Source: Mesorhizobium sp. WSM3860 (lineage in GTDB: Bacteria; Pseudomonadota; Alphaproteobacteria; Rhizobiales; Rhizobiaceae). From it: DNA of 64,000 bases. Positions within the stretch are counted from its first letter, which is position 1. The number at the start of each line of letters is the position of its first letter. The stretch spans positions 106,015 to 170,014 of the forward strand of contig NZ_NSGF01000014.1 of the NCBI RefSeq assembly GCF_002294995.1. Direction: 5' to 3'. Positions 8,802-18,045 of this stretch are shown one piece after another. The position numbers were made by a program, and so were the translations under genes. The notes beneath the pieces were generated by a model that saw nothing but the letters and a program-made list of their open reading frames with translations, had not been told where the DNA came from and searched no databases.

Positions 8802-9640
8802 CGTGCTTCCTCCTTTGGTTCGCCTCGTCTTCTCAGTCTTGTCAGGCTTTGCATGACAACGCCGCCGATCAGCGGGATGCCGACGGTCACCAGGATCATG
8901 ACCGTGCCGAGTGCATTGATCTCCGGGCTGATCGAAATCTTCAGCATCGAAAGGATTTGGGTGGGCATGGTCTCCACGCCGGCCGGCCGCCAGAACAGGC
9001 TGGCGGAAGTGTTGTCGAACGAGATGGTGAAGGCGAGCAGCGCGCCGGCAACGACCGCCGGGATGAGCAGCGGCAGCGTGATCTCGCGGAAGGACGAGAA
9101 GCGCGAGGCGCCGAGCGAAAGCGCGGCCTCCTCATAGACGCGCCGGATGCCGACCATGCGCGCCTGGGTAATCAGCACCACATAGGGCACGGCGAGCAGG
9201 ATATGGCCGAGCACCAGGAGGAGAAGCGTACGCGGCTGGTCGACTGCCTTGATCAGCACCAGGAGGCCGACGCCCAGAATGGTTTCCGGCACAAGCGCCG
9301 GCAGGATCACCAGCGTGCTCAGCACCTGCTTGCCGGGGAAGTCGAAACGCACCAGCGCGAACGACGTGACGACGCCGATCGCGGTGGTGGCGGCCGCAGT
9401 GACCAGGGCGATCCACAGCGACGTGCGGAACGCGGCCAGCACCGCCTCATTGGCCATCAGCTTGCCGTACCATTGCAGCGAAAAGCCGGTCATCGGGAAG
9501 CCGCCGAACATCGAGGCGTTGAACGACAGGATGACGGTCGCCGCAATCGGCGCGAACATGAAGATGTAGACGCATAAAGTGACGAAGCCGGTCAGCCGCC
9601 AGGCCCATCTGCCTTCCTCTTTCCGGCGTGCAGGCTTCAT
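8798..9640 (-). CDS. ABC transporter permease, PotC type
   Basis: The protein has 280 residues from ATG 9640, which has GAGGGG before it; an in-frame TTG at 9664 would overlap the previous gene. Six hydrophobic segments are visible, the first being VTLCVYIFMFAPIAATVILSF. The EAA loop characteristic of binding-protein-dependent permeases reads EEAALSLGASRFSSFREITLP, with the G in place. This loop docks on the ATPase. It pairs with the PotB-type permease at 9654. Confidence 0.9.
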   Translation of the reverse strand: MKPARRKEEGRWAWRLTGFVTLCVYIFMFAPIAATVILSFNASMFGGFPMTGFSLQWYGKLMANEAVLAAFRTSLWIALVTAAATTAIGVVTSFALVRFDFPGKQVLSTLVILPALVPETILGVGLLVLIKAVDQPRTLLLLVLGHILLAVPYVVLITQARMVGIRRVYEEAALSLGASRFSSFREITLPLLIPAVVAGALLAFTISFDNTSASLFWRPAGVETMPTQILSMLKISISPEINALGTVMILVTVGIPLIGGVVMQSLTRLRRRGEPKEEAR

Positions 9641-9653
9641 CCGCCCAATCCCC

Positions 9654-10532
9654 TCATCCCCCAAGGCCTTTGACGATCTGCGACATGCCCATGTAGCGGG
9701 TGTAGATGGCGGCGAAGAAACCGAGCACGACGAACAGCACGATCGAAAGCGTGGCGCCCATCGGCCAGTTCAACTCGCTCATGATGGTGTCGTAGATCAG
9801 ATTGCCGAACAGCGCGTCGCGCCCCGAGCCCAGAAGCTGCGGCGTCACATAGCTGCCGGCGGCGAGCACGAAGCAGAGCAGCAGGCCGGCCGCGAGGCCG
9901 GGCAGCGAGAGCGGCAGCGTGACCTCGCGGAACGCCTGTGCGCTGGTGCAGCCCATCGAGCGGGCCGCCGCAATCAGCGTGCGGTCGATGCTCTCCAGGC
10001 TGACATAGACGTTGAGGATCATGTAGGGCAGCAGGAAGTGCAGCAGCCCCATGATCACCGCGCCCTCGGTATAGAGCATCGGCAGCGGCTCGCTGATAAT
10101 GCCCATTTTTATGAGCGCCACGTTGATGACGCCCTGTTCGCCGAGGATGTTGATCCAGGAAAAGGTGCGGATGGTGAAGCTGATCCAGAACGGCACGATG
10201 AGCAGGAGAAGCAGCAGCCACTTGTGCTTGAAGCTGGTCGCCCAGATGAAATAGGCCGGAAAATAGCCGAGCACGCCGCAGAGCAGGGCGGTGATGGCGC
10301 CGACCCGCAGCGTTTTCAGTAGGAAGCCGTGATAGTAGCTGTCGGTGAGGAATTCGTGCCAGTTGGCGCTCGTGAGCTGGCTGGTCTCCACGCCGGCGGT
10401 GACGAAGGTGAAGAAGGTATAGGCCGCCATCACGGCGATCGGCAGCACCAGGAAGAAGATCAAGAGCAGCAGCACCGGAGCGATCAGCATCCAGGCCAGC
10501 CGTGGATCATACAAGGTCCATCGATTTTTCAT
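9654..10532 (-). CDS. ABC transporter permease, PotB type
   Basis: The protein has 292 residues from ATG 10532; a GTG two codons upstream (10538) is also possible and neither has a clear Shine-Dalgarno sequence. Hydrophobic segments include MLIAPVLLLLIFFLVLPIAV near the N-terminus, and the EAA loop reads AARSMGCTSAQAFREVTLP. It is the first gene of the pot-type operon (permease, permease, binding protein, ATPase). The promoter should lie in the 260-base gap up to 10797, where I see no gene. Confidence 0.9.
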   Translation of the reverse strand: MKNRWTLYDPRLAWMLIAPVLLLLIFFLVLPIAVMAAYTFFTFVTAGVETSQLTSANWHEFLTDSYYHGFLLKTLRVGAITALLCGVLGYFPAYFIWATSFKHKWLLLLLLIVPFWISFTIRTFSWINILGEQGVINVALIKMGIISEPLPMLYTEGAVIMGLLHFLLPYMILNVYVSLESIDRTLIAAARSMGCTSAQAFREVTLPLSLPGLAAGLLLCFVLAAGSYVTPQLLGSGRDALFGNLIYDTIMSELNWPMGATLSIVLFVVLGFFAAIYTRYMGMSQIVKGLGG

Positions 10533-10796
10533 GCGCACCCGAAGGTCCGCGCTTTCTCTGAAGCGCTTCTTGTTCCCGGGGGTCAGATTGGGTGATTGGG
10601 AGCGCGATGTCTACAGGTGGCGATTGAGCCAGAGACATTCGCGTAATGGCGATTGCGTCGCGCCGTGCCTCCGCCCAAACACCCGGGCAAATAAGGGAGA
10701 GGGCCCGATATCTGCCCCTCTCCATCCTACCCCATACTCGGTTCAACTGGACGAGCTTCGCGCCCATTGGCGGACCGAATGGCCGTGGTCCGCCCC

Positions 10797-11228
10797 TTAT
10801 TTCAGCCCGATGGTCATGCCGCTGAGATCGGCGTTGACCTGCAGGCCTACCTGCCGGCCTGTGAGCTGGAGTTCGGCGCCCTTGTCATTGGTCATGACGA
10901 TCACCTGCGCCCCTCTGCCGAGCGCGCCGCCGCCGCCCGCCGCGCCGTACACTCCCGCGACGTCGCGGGCACGGCGAATGTGGCGCACCGTACCTTTGAA
11001 ATAGGTCTTGGAGGCGCCGAAGGCGAGGCCACCCGAGATGCCGCCGATCGAGATGGGATAGTGGCGACCACGGAAGGTCAGCGTGCCTTCGCCGCCGGAG
11101 CCCCCGATGAAGAAGGCCGCCTTGTAGACGGAGAAGCGGATCGTGCCGCTGTCGGCGTGAGCTGCGCTGGCAAGGCTGACGCCGGCAGCGGCGATGACCG
11201 CAATCGCGGCTGAACGAATTCTGGACAT
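10797..11228 (-). CDS. Secreted Gly-rich hypothetical protein
   Basis: This 143-residue protein starts at ATG 11228, with GAGGAG eight bases upstream; an in-frame TTG at 11243 is disfavoured. A Sec signal peptide is clear (IRSAAIAVIAAAGVSLASAAHA, cleavage about residue 26). The rest alternates short beta-like stretches and Gly runs (FFIGGSGGEGTLTFRGRHYP, VYGAAGGGGALGRGAQ), which suggests a small periplasmic or outer-membrane-associated beta protein. I do not recognise a named family. It stands alone between the transporter operon and the HAD gene. Confidence 0.75.
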   Translation of the reverse strand: MSRIRSAAIAVIAAAGVSLASAAHADSGTIRFSVYKAAFFIGGSGGEGTLTFRGRHYPISIGGISGGLAFGASKTYFKGTVRHIRRARDVAGVYGAAGGGGALGRGAQVIVMTNDKGAELQLTGRQVGLQVNADLSGMTIGLK

Positions 11229-11445
11229 GATGAGACTCCTCAAAAGCGCCGCTTGCCCAACCGGCAGGGCACGTCAGCGTTGTATCAAAAGTATAGCTGA
11301 ACAGTCTCGCCGGTCTTTTGGTTCCAGGCTGGCGGATTGAATCCGGTTGCGGGAGGACGCCACGAAATCGCAGGCAGCCTGACGTCGTCTGCCTATCTTC
11401 GTCATCCGCCTCGGCCTGGTCAGCGCCTCCTCGGCCTCTGCGGCC

Positions 11446-12168
11446 TCAGGCGCCCAATTCTTGCCTGTGCGCCTTGACGAGGTCGGCCATGCTGTCGAAG
11501 CGGAAATCCACATTTGGCATGTCGCCGGGGTGCATCGTGGCGCCGAAGCCCTGGTCGGCGTGACGGCGATAGATCCAGCACGATGCCAGGCCGACGCGAT
11601 TGGCGGGGGCGTGATCATGGAACATGCTTTCGGCCGTGTGCAGGACTTGGCTTTTCTCCACTCCGATCGTCGCTAGCTTTTCGAGCATATAGTCGAAGTT
11701 GCGAGCGGATGGTTTGTAGGAGCCGATGTCCTCCGCCGTGTATATCGCGTCGAAGTCGACGCCGAGCTTTTTGTTGCTGAATGAAAAGCTCTTGTTGTCG
11801 ACGTTGGAAAGGATGATCAGCTTGTAGTGCTGCTTCAGATACCGCAAGGCTTCCGCCGAGTCGGCAAAGGCCGGCCAGTCCTTCACGCTTTCGCCATAGG
11901 CCGTGCATTGCTCTGCGGTGACGGTGACGCCCCATTCCTCGGCAAGCCGCTTGTAGACGATCGGCAGAAGGTCGCGGTAGCGTTTTGCCGGAGTCCATTT
12001 TTGCTGACTGGATTCGTGCCGGGCGTGCGCCTCGAGGATGTCGTCGCGGCCCAAACGGCGGCCGGCGCGCTCAGTCAGCGGCTTCAGGCCCTCGATCATG
12101 CCGGATTCCCAATCGATAAGCGTGCCGTAGCAGTCGAATGTCAGGGCCTTGAAATCGGTCAGCTTCAT
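11446..12168 (-). CDS. Haloacid dehalogenase type II / HAD-superfamily hydrolase
   Basis: This 240-residue protein has all HAD motifs: motif I FDCYGTLIDWE (nucleophile Asp near residue 11), motif II IILSNVDN, the Lys motif IGSYKPSARNFDYML and the motif IV region LHTAESMFHDHAPANRVG. The cap region (about 20-95) fits the L-2-haloacid dehalogenase subgroup, so it may remove halide or phosphate from a small acid. It lies 30 bases after the DMT exporter gene on the same strand and may share its transcript. The substrate is unknown. Confidence 0.88.
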   Translation of the reverse strand: MKLTDFKALTFDCYGTLIDWESGMIEGLKPLTERAGRRLGRDDILEAHARHESSQQKWTPAKRYRDLLPIVYKRLAEEWGVTVTAEQCTAYGESVKDWPAFADSAEALRYLKQHYKLIILSNVDNKSFSFSNKKLGVDFDAIYTAEDIGSYKPSARNFDYMLEKLATIGVEKSQVLHTAESMFHDHAPANRVGLASCWIYRRHADQGFGATMHPGDMPNVDFRFDSMADLVKAHRQELGA

Positions 12169-12198
12169 GGAATTACCCTTCCTGTTGGTGTCGCGTGA

Positions 12199-13134
12199 TT
12201 ATCCGGCAGGCTGCTCGCATGAGCTCAAACGCGCCTCGTCCTTCGATGCAGCGCTCCTCGATGACGTCAGCCAGACACCGAATAGCGTCACCGCCAGGCC
12301 GACGAACATCGCTCTCGACAGCGCTTCGCCGAAGATCAGCCACGCCCAGAGCATCGTCACCGGCGGGCTGAGATAGACCACGCTGCTGACCTGTGCGGCG
12401 GTGTAGTGGCGCAGGCTCATGTAGTAGACGCCGTAGCAGAAGAAGGTCGAAAACAGCACCAGCCACGCCATGCCGAACTGGAAACGCCCATCGAGAGGCG
12501 GCGTCAGGCCGCCGTTCCATTCGGCGCAGGCGGCAAAGAGGATCGCTGCCGTCAGGCATTGAATGCACAGGCTCTGATGGATGGGCGTATCGATCGTCCT
12601 GATCCGCTTCTGCACCACGGTGGCCAGGGCGAACACCAGCATGGAAGCGACGGTGAGGACATAGGCCCAGGCCGGTGCTTTGCCGAGACTGAAGCTGTCC
12701 AGCGAGACGATAAGAACGCCCGTCACGCCCAGGCCTGTTCCGAGCCATTGTCTTGCGCTCAGCCGGTGGCCGAGAATGGGCTGCGACAGCGCAGCGATGG
12801 CGAGAGGGACAAGATCGGAGATGAGCGCGACAAGGCCGGTCGGAACGCGCTGGCCGATGGCAAGGGCGAACCCGCCCAGATAGAGGAACATCGTCGCCAC
12901 GCCGAACGCCAGCTGCTGGGCCAAGGCGCGCCCGCTGATGCGCTGCCCGATCAGGAGAGCAAATGGCAGAAGGACTAGGCCGGACAAAAAGGTCCGCCAG
13001 AACAGGACCAGCATGACGTCGGCGTTCTCGCTGGCGTAGCGGATGCCGACGAAACCGGAGCTCCAGCTTAGGATCAGGGCTGCCGCCACGGTCGGCCATA
13101 TAAGCGAATGGGCTTTGTTCCTAGGAAGAGTCAT
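12199..13134 (-). CDS. DMT-superfamily (EamA) transporter
   Basis: This 311-residue membrane protein has about ten hydrophobic segments in two EamA repeats, the pattern of RhaT/RarD/YdcZ-type exporters (first helix VAAALILSWSSGFVGIRYAS, second repeat start APAWAYVLTVASMLVFALA). It is divergent from the LysR gene at 13347, with 212 bases between. LysR-EamA pairs are common, so the exporter is probably under that regulator. Substrate unknown, likely a metabolite or amino acid. Confidence 0.88.
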   Translation of the reverse strand: MTLPRNKAHSLIWPTVAAALILSWSSGFVGIRYASENADVMLVLFWRTFLSGLVLLPFALLIGQRISGRALAQQLAFGVATMFLYLGGFALAIGQRVPTGLVALISDLVPLAIAALSQPILGHRLSARQWLGTGLGVTGVLIVSLDSFSLGKAPAWAYVLTVASMLVFALATVVQKRIRTIDTPIHQSLCIQCLTAAILFAACAEWNGGLTPPLDGRFQFGMAWLVLFSTFFCYGVYYMSLRHYTAAQVSSVVYLSPPVTMLWAWLIFGEALSRAMFVGLAVTLFGVWLTSSRSAASKDEARLSSCEQPAG

Positions 13135-13346
13135 GGCGGCCTTTGTTCGAGCGGTGCGCCATGCTCCCGAAGCGGATCGCCAGCGCTGTCTGGCGCAGAC
13201 TTATGGCGACACACTGACGGCCTTGCACATGACAAATTTCGATAAGCTCATGAAATCGCCACGAATGATGACATATGAATTTGCCTGAAAGCCCGCACCA
13301 TGGCAGAGGTTTGGCGGCGTTGCTTTCGTTGCAAGCGAGGATTGTC

Positions 13347-14237
13347 ATGGCTGGAATTATGAGCCGCCGCCTGGATGTTGATGCCTTGCGGGCGCTGGTC
13401 GCGATCGAGAAACACGGCGGTGTCACCCGTGCGGCCGAGAGTCTGGGCTTGTCGCAATCGGCTGTCAGCCACAAGGTGAGGCGGCTGGAAGCGAGCCTCG
13501 ACTGCGAAATCCTCAGCCGCAAGCCAAACGCGCCGCTGTTCACCACGGCCGGCCATGATCTCCTGGGTTATGCGCGGCGCATCCTGGGAATTCATGACGA
13601 AGCGATACTGAGCCTGTCGAAAAGCACGCTGCAAGGCAAGATCGCGCTGGGAATGACCGAGGACACGACCTGCACGGACCTCTCGCGCATTCTTGGCCGG
13701 TTCCGCAGGCTCCACCCCGAGGTGAGCGTCCGTACGCAAGTGCGCATGAGCCTCGTCTTGCGGGAGCAGCTCAGCCAGGGGGCCCTTGACGCCGCGATTG
13801 TCCAGTTGTTCCAGCACGAGGTTCGCCCTGCCGACATCGTCCTCTACCGCGAGACGCTGCACTGGGTGAAGTCTCCGGAACTCGTCCTGTCGAAGGAAAA
13901 GCCGATCCCGTTCCTGTCCTTCGACGAGAACTGCTTCTATCGGCGTTGGGGTCTCGATCTTGGGCAGGACGAGGGAACGGTGTTCGAGACCGTGTTCGAA
14001 TGCTCCAGCGCAGCCGGCATCATCGCCGGCGTGACCTCCGGGCTCGGCGTCGCGCTCCTCAGTCAGCGGCACCTGCAACCCGGCATGGAGATCGTCGACA
14101 AGCACTTCCCCAAGCCGCCGGACCTGGCCTATGTGATCAGGCGCGCGCGCAACTCCCGAAATCCCGCGCTGGAAACTTTGGTCAGGGAGATCGAAGCCGA
14201 AGTCAAACGCTACGGGGCGCTTCAGATCGCCGTTTGA
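13347..14237 (+). CDS. LysR-family transcriptional regulator
   Basis: The chosen ATG 13347 has GAGG seven bases upstream and gives 296 residues; an in-frame ATG at 13275 would add 24 residues without family similarity. The N-terminal helix-turn-helix is LRALVAIEKHGGVTRAAESL followed by GLSQSAVSHKVRRLEASLDC (about residues 13-55). The C-terminal half is the periplasmic-binding-like effector domain (ITSGLGVALLSQRHL-type end region). It probably controls the divergent exporter. The effector is not known. Confidence 0.9.
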   Translation: MAGIMSRRLDVDALRALVAIEKHGGVTRAAESLGLSQSAVSHKVRRLEASLDCEILSRKPNAPLFTTAGHDLLGYARRILGIHDEAILSLSKSTLQGKIALGMTEDTTCTDLSRILGRFRRLHPEVSVRTQVRMSLVLREQLSQGALDAAIVQLFQHEVRPADIVLYRETLHWVKSPELVLSKEKPIPFLSFDENCFYRRWGLDLGQDEGTVFETVFECSSAAGIIAGVTSGLGVALLSQRHLQPGMEIVDKHFPKPPDLAYVIRRARNSRNPALETLVREIEAEVKRYGALQIAV

Positions 14238-14332
14238 CCGTGTCGTGCCGGCCAGGAGCGTGACAAGGCCGTCACCGATCACGAAGCGGCGCGATTCACT
14301 ATATCCTGAAAGAAGGCTGGGATGGAATTACC

Positions 14333-14863
14333 ATGGCCAAGCTCGTCTTCGGAATGAATCAGTCACTGGACGGCTATGTCGACCACGAGGCATTTGCACC
14401 CGATCCCGCGCTCTTTCGTCACTGGATCGAGCAAGTGCGCGGCCTGGCGGGCAGCGTGTACGGCCGTCGCATGTACGAGGTCATGCGCTATTGGGACGAA
14501 GACCGTGCCGAGTGGACCCCTGAGCTCCGCGAATTCGCGACGGCGTGGCGGAGCCAGCCGAAGTGGGTCGTGTCGAGCACGTTGCAGTCCGTTGGCCCCA
14601 ACGCCACGCTGGTCGAAGGTGGCCTGGCCGAGGTGAAACGTGACCTGAAGGCTCAGCTCGCTGGGGAGATTGCCGTTTCCGGACCAGACCTGGCGCGAAG
14701 CCTGACCGAACTCGGGCTTATCGATGAGTATCGACTCTACTTCCATCCCGTCGTGCTTGGTCACGGAAAGCCATCCTTCGCCGGCCCCCGGCCGCCGCTC
14801 CGTCTCGTGGCCAGTGATTTGATCGGCGAGGAGGTGATCAGGTTGACTTATGTTCCTGCGTAG
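14333..14863 (+). CDS. Dihydrofolate reductase-like (RibD C-terminal domain) protein
   Basis: This 176-residue protein belongs to the stand-alone RibD_C/DHFR-fold family. MAKLVFGMNQSLDGYVD is the conserved first strand, VYGRRMYEVMRYWDED the next helix, and IAVSGPDLARSLTELGLIDE with YFHPVVLGHGKPSF the NADP-binding and C-terminal strands. Members are NAD(P)H-dependent reductases of unknown physiological substrate. It follows the LysR gene on the same strand by 95 bases and is convergent with the secretion operon. Confidence 0.88.
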   Translation: MAKLVFGMNQSLDGYVDHEAFAPDPALFRHWIEQVRGLAGSVYGRRMYEVMRYWDEDRAEWTPELREFATAWRSQPKWVVSSTLQSVGPNATLVEGGLAEVKRDLKAQLAGEIAVSGPDLARSLTELGLIDEYRLYFHPVVLGHGKPSFAGPRPPLRLVASDLIGEEVIRLTYVPA

Positions 14864-14913
14864 GCTCGCAACTCCGCGACGGACGGCGCCGTCGCGTCGG
14901 GCGGAGCGCCCGC

Positions 14914-16233
14914 TCACCGCTCCGCAAACGCCCGGGCGAACGAATCCACCATCGGCCGCGCCAGATACTCGAAGAAGGTCCGGTCGCCGGTGTTGATGAA
15001 GGCCTCGACCGGCGTTCCCGGATAGAGTTGCTCCGGCTTGACGCCGGGCGGGAGCGCGTCGGCGATCTTCAGCTTGGCGCGGAAATAGGGTTCGCGGGTC
15101 GCCTGGTCGATCAGCCGGTCGGCCGAGATCTGCGTCACGGTCGCCGATACTTCGGGGGTCAGGCGCGCGTTGAGCGCCGACAGCCTGAGCTTCGCCGGCT
15201 GGCCGACGCGCACCTGGTCGACGTCTTTCGGCCGCAGCTTTGCATCGACGTTGAGACCCGATGCGGTGGGCAGGATCTCCATGATCTTTTCGCCCGGCGC
15301 GATCACGCTGCCTTTGGAATTATAGGTAGACGACACCACGATGCCCGCCGCCGGCGCCTTGATCGTCGTGCGCTGAAGCACTGCTTCGGCTGCCCTGATC
15401 TGCTCCTCGATGTCGGCGAGGTTGGTGCGCACCTCGTCGAGCTTGGTCAGCGCTTCCTCCACGCGCTGCGTGGTCAGCCGCTCGACCTGCACCTGCGCCT
15501 CGACGATCTGGCTGTTGGCTGCGGCAAGATTGGCCTCCAGCGCGCCGGCCTGGCCGACGAGGTCGGCTTCTGAGCGCAGCAGCTGCGAATATTCGGTGCG
15601 GTTGGTGAGGCCCTTGTCGAGCAGGCCGGTCTTGATGCCGAGCTCCTTCTTCACCACATCGGCCTGCTGCTCGATGGCGAGTTTCTGGGCGTTCAAGCCC
15701 ACGACCGACTCGCGATGCATGGCGACCCGCTGCGCCATGATCGATTGCTCCGACCGGAACCGGGCGAGCCGGGCGTCGAATTCCTTCTGCTGCTCGCGGA
15801 TGAGGTTCTGGAAATCCTGCTGGAACGGCGCCGGTGCTGCCTCGGTGATCGGCGCCAGCCTGTCCAGCCCGTCGCGCTCGGCCTCCAGGCGTGCCATGCT
15901 CGCCTTGAGCGCGATCGACTGCCTGGTCAGACGGTTGAGCTCGGCTTGCGCGGCCGTCCGGTCGAGCAGGATGAGGTCCTGGCCCTGCTGCACGCGGTCG
16001 CCCTCGCGGACCAGCAGCTGCTGGATGATGCCGCCTTCGGGCTGCTGGATGAGGATGTTGCCGCCGGTCGCCGAGATCGTGCCTTGCGTGATCACCGCGC
16101 CGGACAGCGGCGCGCTCACCGCCCAATAGCCGAAGCCGCCCGCGAAGATCGCGATTGCCGCATACCCTATGAAGGCCACGCGCCGGAAGTCGGTGCGCGG
16201 CTGTCCATCCCAGGCAAGGCTCTCGATCGTCAT
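14914..16233 (-). CDS. prsE: Type I secretion periplasmic adaptor (HlyD/PrsE family)
   Basis: This 439-residue protein has one N-terminal membrane segment (about 18-42), a biotinyl-lipoyl-like start (GTISATGGNILIQQPEGGII), a long coiled coil (about 95-290, rich in Leu/Glu/Gln heptads) and the HlyD C-terminal barrel (IKAPAAGIVVSSTYNSKGSV onward). It would bridge the inner-membrane ABC exporter and an outer-membrane TolC-type channel. It follows the ABC gene by three bases. The symbol is by analogy with rhizobial PrsD/PrsE; strain-specific naming could differ. No outer-membrane partner is nearby, which is usual. Confidence 0.9.
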   Translation of the reverse strand: MTIESLAWDGQPRTDFRRVAFIGYAAIAIFAGGFGYWAVSAPLSGAVITQGTISATGGNILIQQPEGGIIQQLLVREGDRVQQGQDLILLDRTAAQAELNRLTRQSIALKASMARLEAERDGLDRLAPITEAAPAPFQQDFQNLIREQQKEFDARLARFRSEQSIMAQRVAMHRESVVGLNAQKLAIEQQADVVKKELGIKTGLLDKGLTNRTEYSQLLRSEADLVGQAGALEANLAAANSQIVEAQVQVERLTTQRVEEALTKLDEVRTNLADIEEQIRAAEAVLQRTTIKAPAAGIVVSSTYNSKGSVIAPGEKIMEILPTASGLNVDAKLRPKDVDQVRVGQPAKLRLSALNARLTPEVSATVTQISADRLIDQATREPYFRAKLKIADALPPGVKPEQLYPGTPVEAFINTGDRTFFEYLARPMVDSFARAFAER

Positions 16234-16236
16234 CGT

Positions 16237-18024
16237 CTAGGATCCGAAGCGGATGCCATGGGTGCGGATCGTCGGCGCGAATGATCCGGTCACCACCGTG
16301 CCCTGCTGGGCGGCCGGGGCGTTGCCGGCGCCCTTGTCGACAGTGGACCGCCGCAGCACCTCGGCGCTGGGGCCGAACGCCTCGATCACACCACCGCGCA
16401 GAACCATCACGCGGTCGCAGGCCGTTGCGATGGACGGGCGATGCGTGATGACGAGGATCGTGACGCCGGCCGCACGCGCCGCGACAAGCACCGCCTCGAG
16501 CGCCGCCTCGCCGCTGCCGTCGAGATGGGAGCTGGGCTCGTCGAGCACGAGAATGCGCGGGTTGCCGTAGAAGGCGCGCGCCAGCCCGATCCTCTGGCGC
16601 TCGCCGCCCGAGAGCGTCCTGTCGGAAGGGCCGATGATCGTCTGGTAGCCGTCGCGCTGCGCCAGGATCAAATCATGCGCCTGGGCGCGCCTGGCGGCCT
16701 CGACGATCGCGGCGTCCTCCGCCTGCGCGTCGAAGCGGGCGACATTGTCGCCGATCGAGCCGGGAAAGAGCTCCACCTCCTGCGCCAGATAGCCGATCTG
16801 TCTCCCGAGCTGTTTTTCGTCCCAGGTCCTGAGGTCGGCGCCGTCGATCCTTACTGCGCCGCCCGTCGGCTGCGCGGCACCCACAAGCAGCCGCGCCAGC
16901 GTCGATTTGCCGGCGCCGCTCGGCCCGATGATCGCCACCGCCTCGCCGGCGCCGATCTGGAAATTCAGCCGCTTGAGGATAGGTTCGGTGCCGGGCTGCG
17001 CGTTCGGCGCCATGAAGAAAACGTCCTGCACAGAAATCGCGCCCAAGGGATCGGGGAGCGCCAGTTTCCGCTTCTCAGCCGGATGCGCAGCAAGCGCCGT
17101 CTCCAGCCGCTTCCAGGCCAGCTTTGCCTCGACCATCTGGCGCCAGGCGCCGATCAGCTGGTCGAGCGGCTGCAGCGCGCGCGACGACACCAGCGAGGAG
17201 GCGAAGATCATGCCCGCCGTCATCTGCCCCTCGAGCACCAGCCAGGCGCCGGCGCCGAGGATCGCCAGCTGCAGCATCATGCGCAGCGCCCGCGAGGCGC
17301 CGCTGAAGATCGCATTGGCGCTCGACGAACGGTCGTATAGCGTGAGCGCTGCCCCGACATGCCGTCCCCAGACCCGAGCGGCGTTCTCGACCATGCCCAT
17401 GGCGCGCAGCGTTTCGGCATTGCGGGCAAAGACCTGTTCCGCATGGCTCGCCAAGGCCGAGCGCTCCGCGGACAAGGCATCGTTCCGGCCGATGGCGAGC
17501 TGGTTCGCGACCACAAGGACGAGCAGAAGCACCGCGCCGGCGACCGTCACCCAGAACAGCATCGGATGGATCAGGTAGAGCAACGCGAGGAAGACGGGCG
17601 CAAAGGGCAGGTCGAACAACACCGCCACGCCGCGCGACCGGACGAAGGCGCAGACCGAGGCGAGATCACGCAGCGGCGACAGGCCGCCGGCGTATTTGGG
17701 CGCCAGCGAAAGGGCGAATGTCCTCGCGCCGAGCTTCCTGTCCACGGCGGCCGCGACGCGCTGCGTGTAGACGGCGCGGATCGCGTCCAGCAGCCCAAGG
17801 AAAGCGAGCGCAAGAACCGCAATCGCCGACAAATAGACCAGCGTCTCGACGCTGGAGGAGGGCAGCACGCGGTCATAGACCTGCAGCAAATAGAGCGGGA
17901 TCACCAGAAGCAGGATATTGATCAGCAGCGAGAAGACGCCGACATCGGCGATGGCGCGCAGGAGCACCGCCCGCAGGCTCGACTGTGCAGTCATATCGGC
18001 CGCCGTTGCATGATCCCGGGACAT
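16237..18024 (-). CDS. prsD: Type I secretion ABC transporter (PrsD/PrtD family)
   Basis: This 595-residue protein has an N-terminal transmembrane domain (about 20-290, six segments, no C39 peptidase domain) and a C-terminal nucleotide-binding domain: Walker A GPSGAGKS (367-374), signature LSGGERQR, Walker B ILVLDEPSSHLD and H-loop ILVITHRPS. This is the layout of exporters for RTX proteins with uncleaved C-terminal signals. It sits between the RTX glycanase gene (21 bases upstream) and the adaptor gene, so the three make one operon that secretes the glycanase. Confidence 0.93.
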   Translation of the reverse strand: MSRDHATAADMTAQSSLRAVLLRAIADVGVFSLLINILLLVIPLYLLQVYDRVLPSSSVETLVYLSAIAVLALAFLGLLDAIRAVYTQRVAAAVDRKLGARTFALSLAPKYAGGLSPLRDLASVCAFVRSRGVAVLFDLPFAPVFLALLYLIHPMLFWVTVAGAVLLLVLVVANQLAIGRNDALSAERSALASHAEQVFARNAETLRAMGMVENAARVWGRHVGAALTLYDRSSSANAIFSGASRALRMMLQLAILGAGAWLVLEGQMTAGMIFASSLVSSRALQPLDQLIGAWRQMVEAKLAWKRLETALAAHPAEKRKLALPDPLGAISVQDVFFMAPNAQPGTEPILKRLNFQIGAGEAVAIIGPSGAGKSTLARLLVGAAQPTGGAVRIDGADLRTWDEKQLGRQIGYLAQEVELFPGSIGDNVARFDAQAEDAAIVEAARRAQAHDLILAQRDGYQTIIGPSDRTLSGGERQRIGLARAFYGNPRILVLDEPSSHLDGSGEAALEAVLVAARAAGVTILVITHRPSIATACDRVMVLRGGVIEAFGPSAEVLRRSTVDKGAGNAPAAQQGTVVTGSFAPTIRTHGIRFGS

Positions 18025-18045
18025 CGAACCGATCGCCTGAAAATC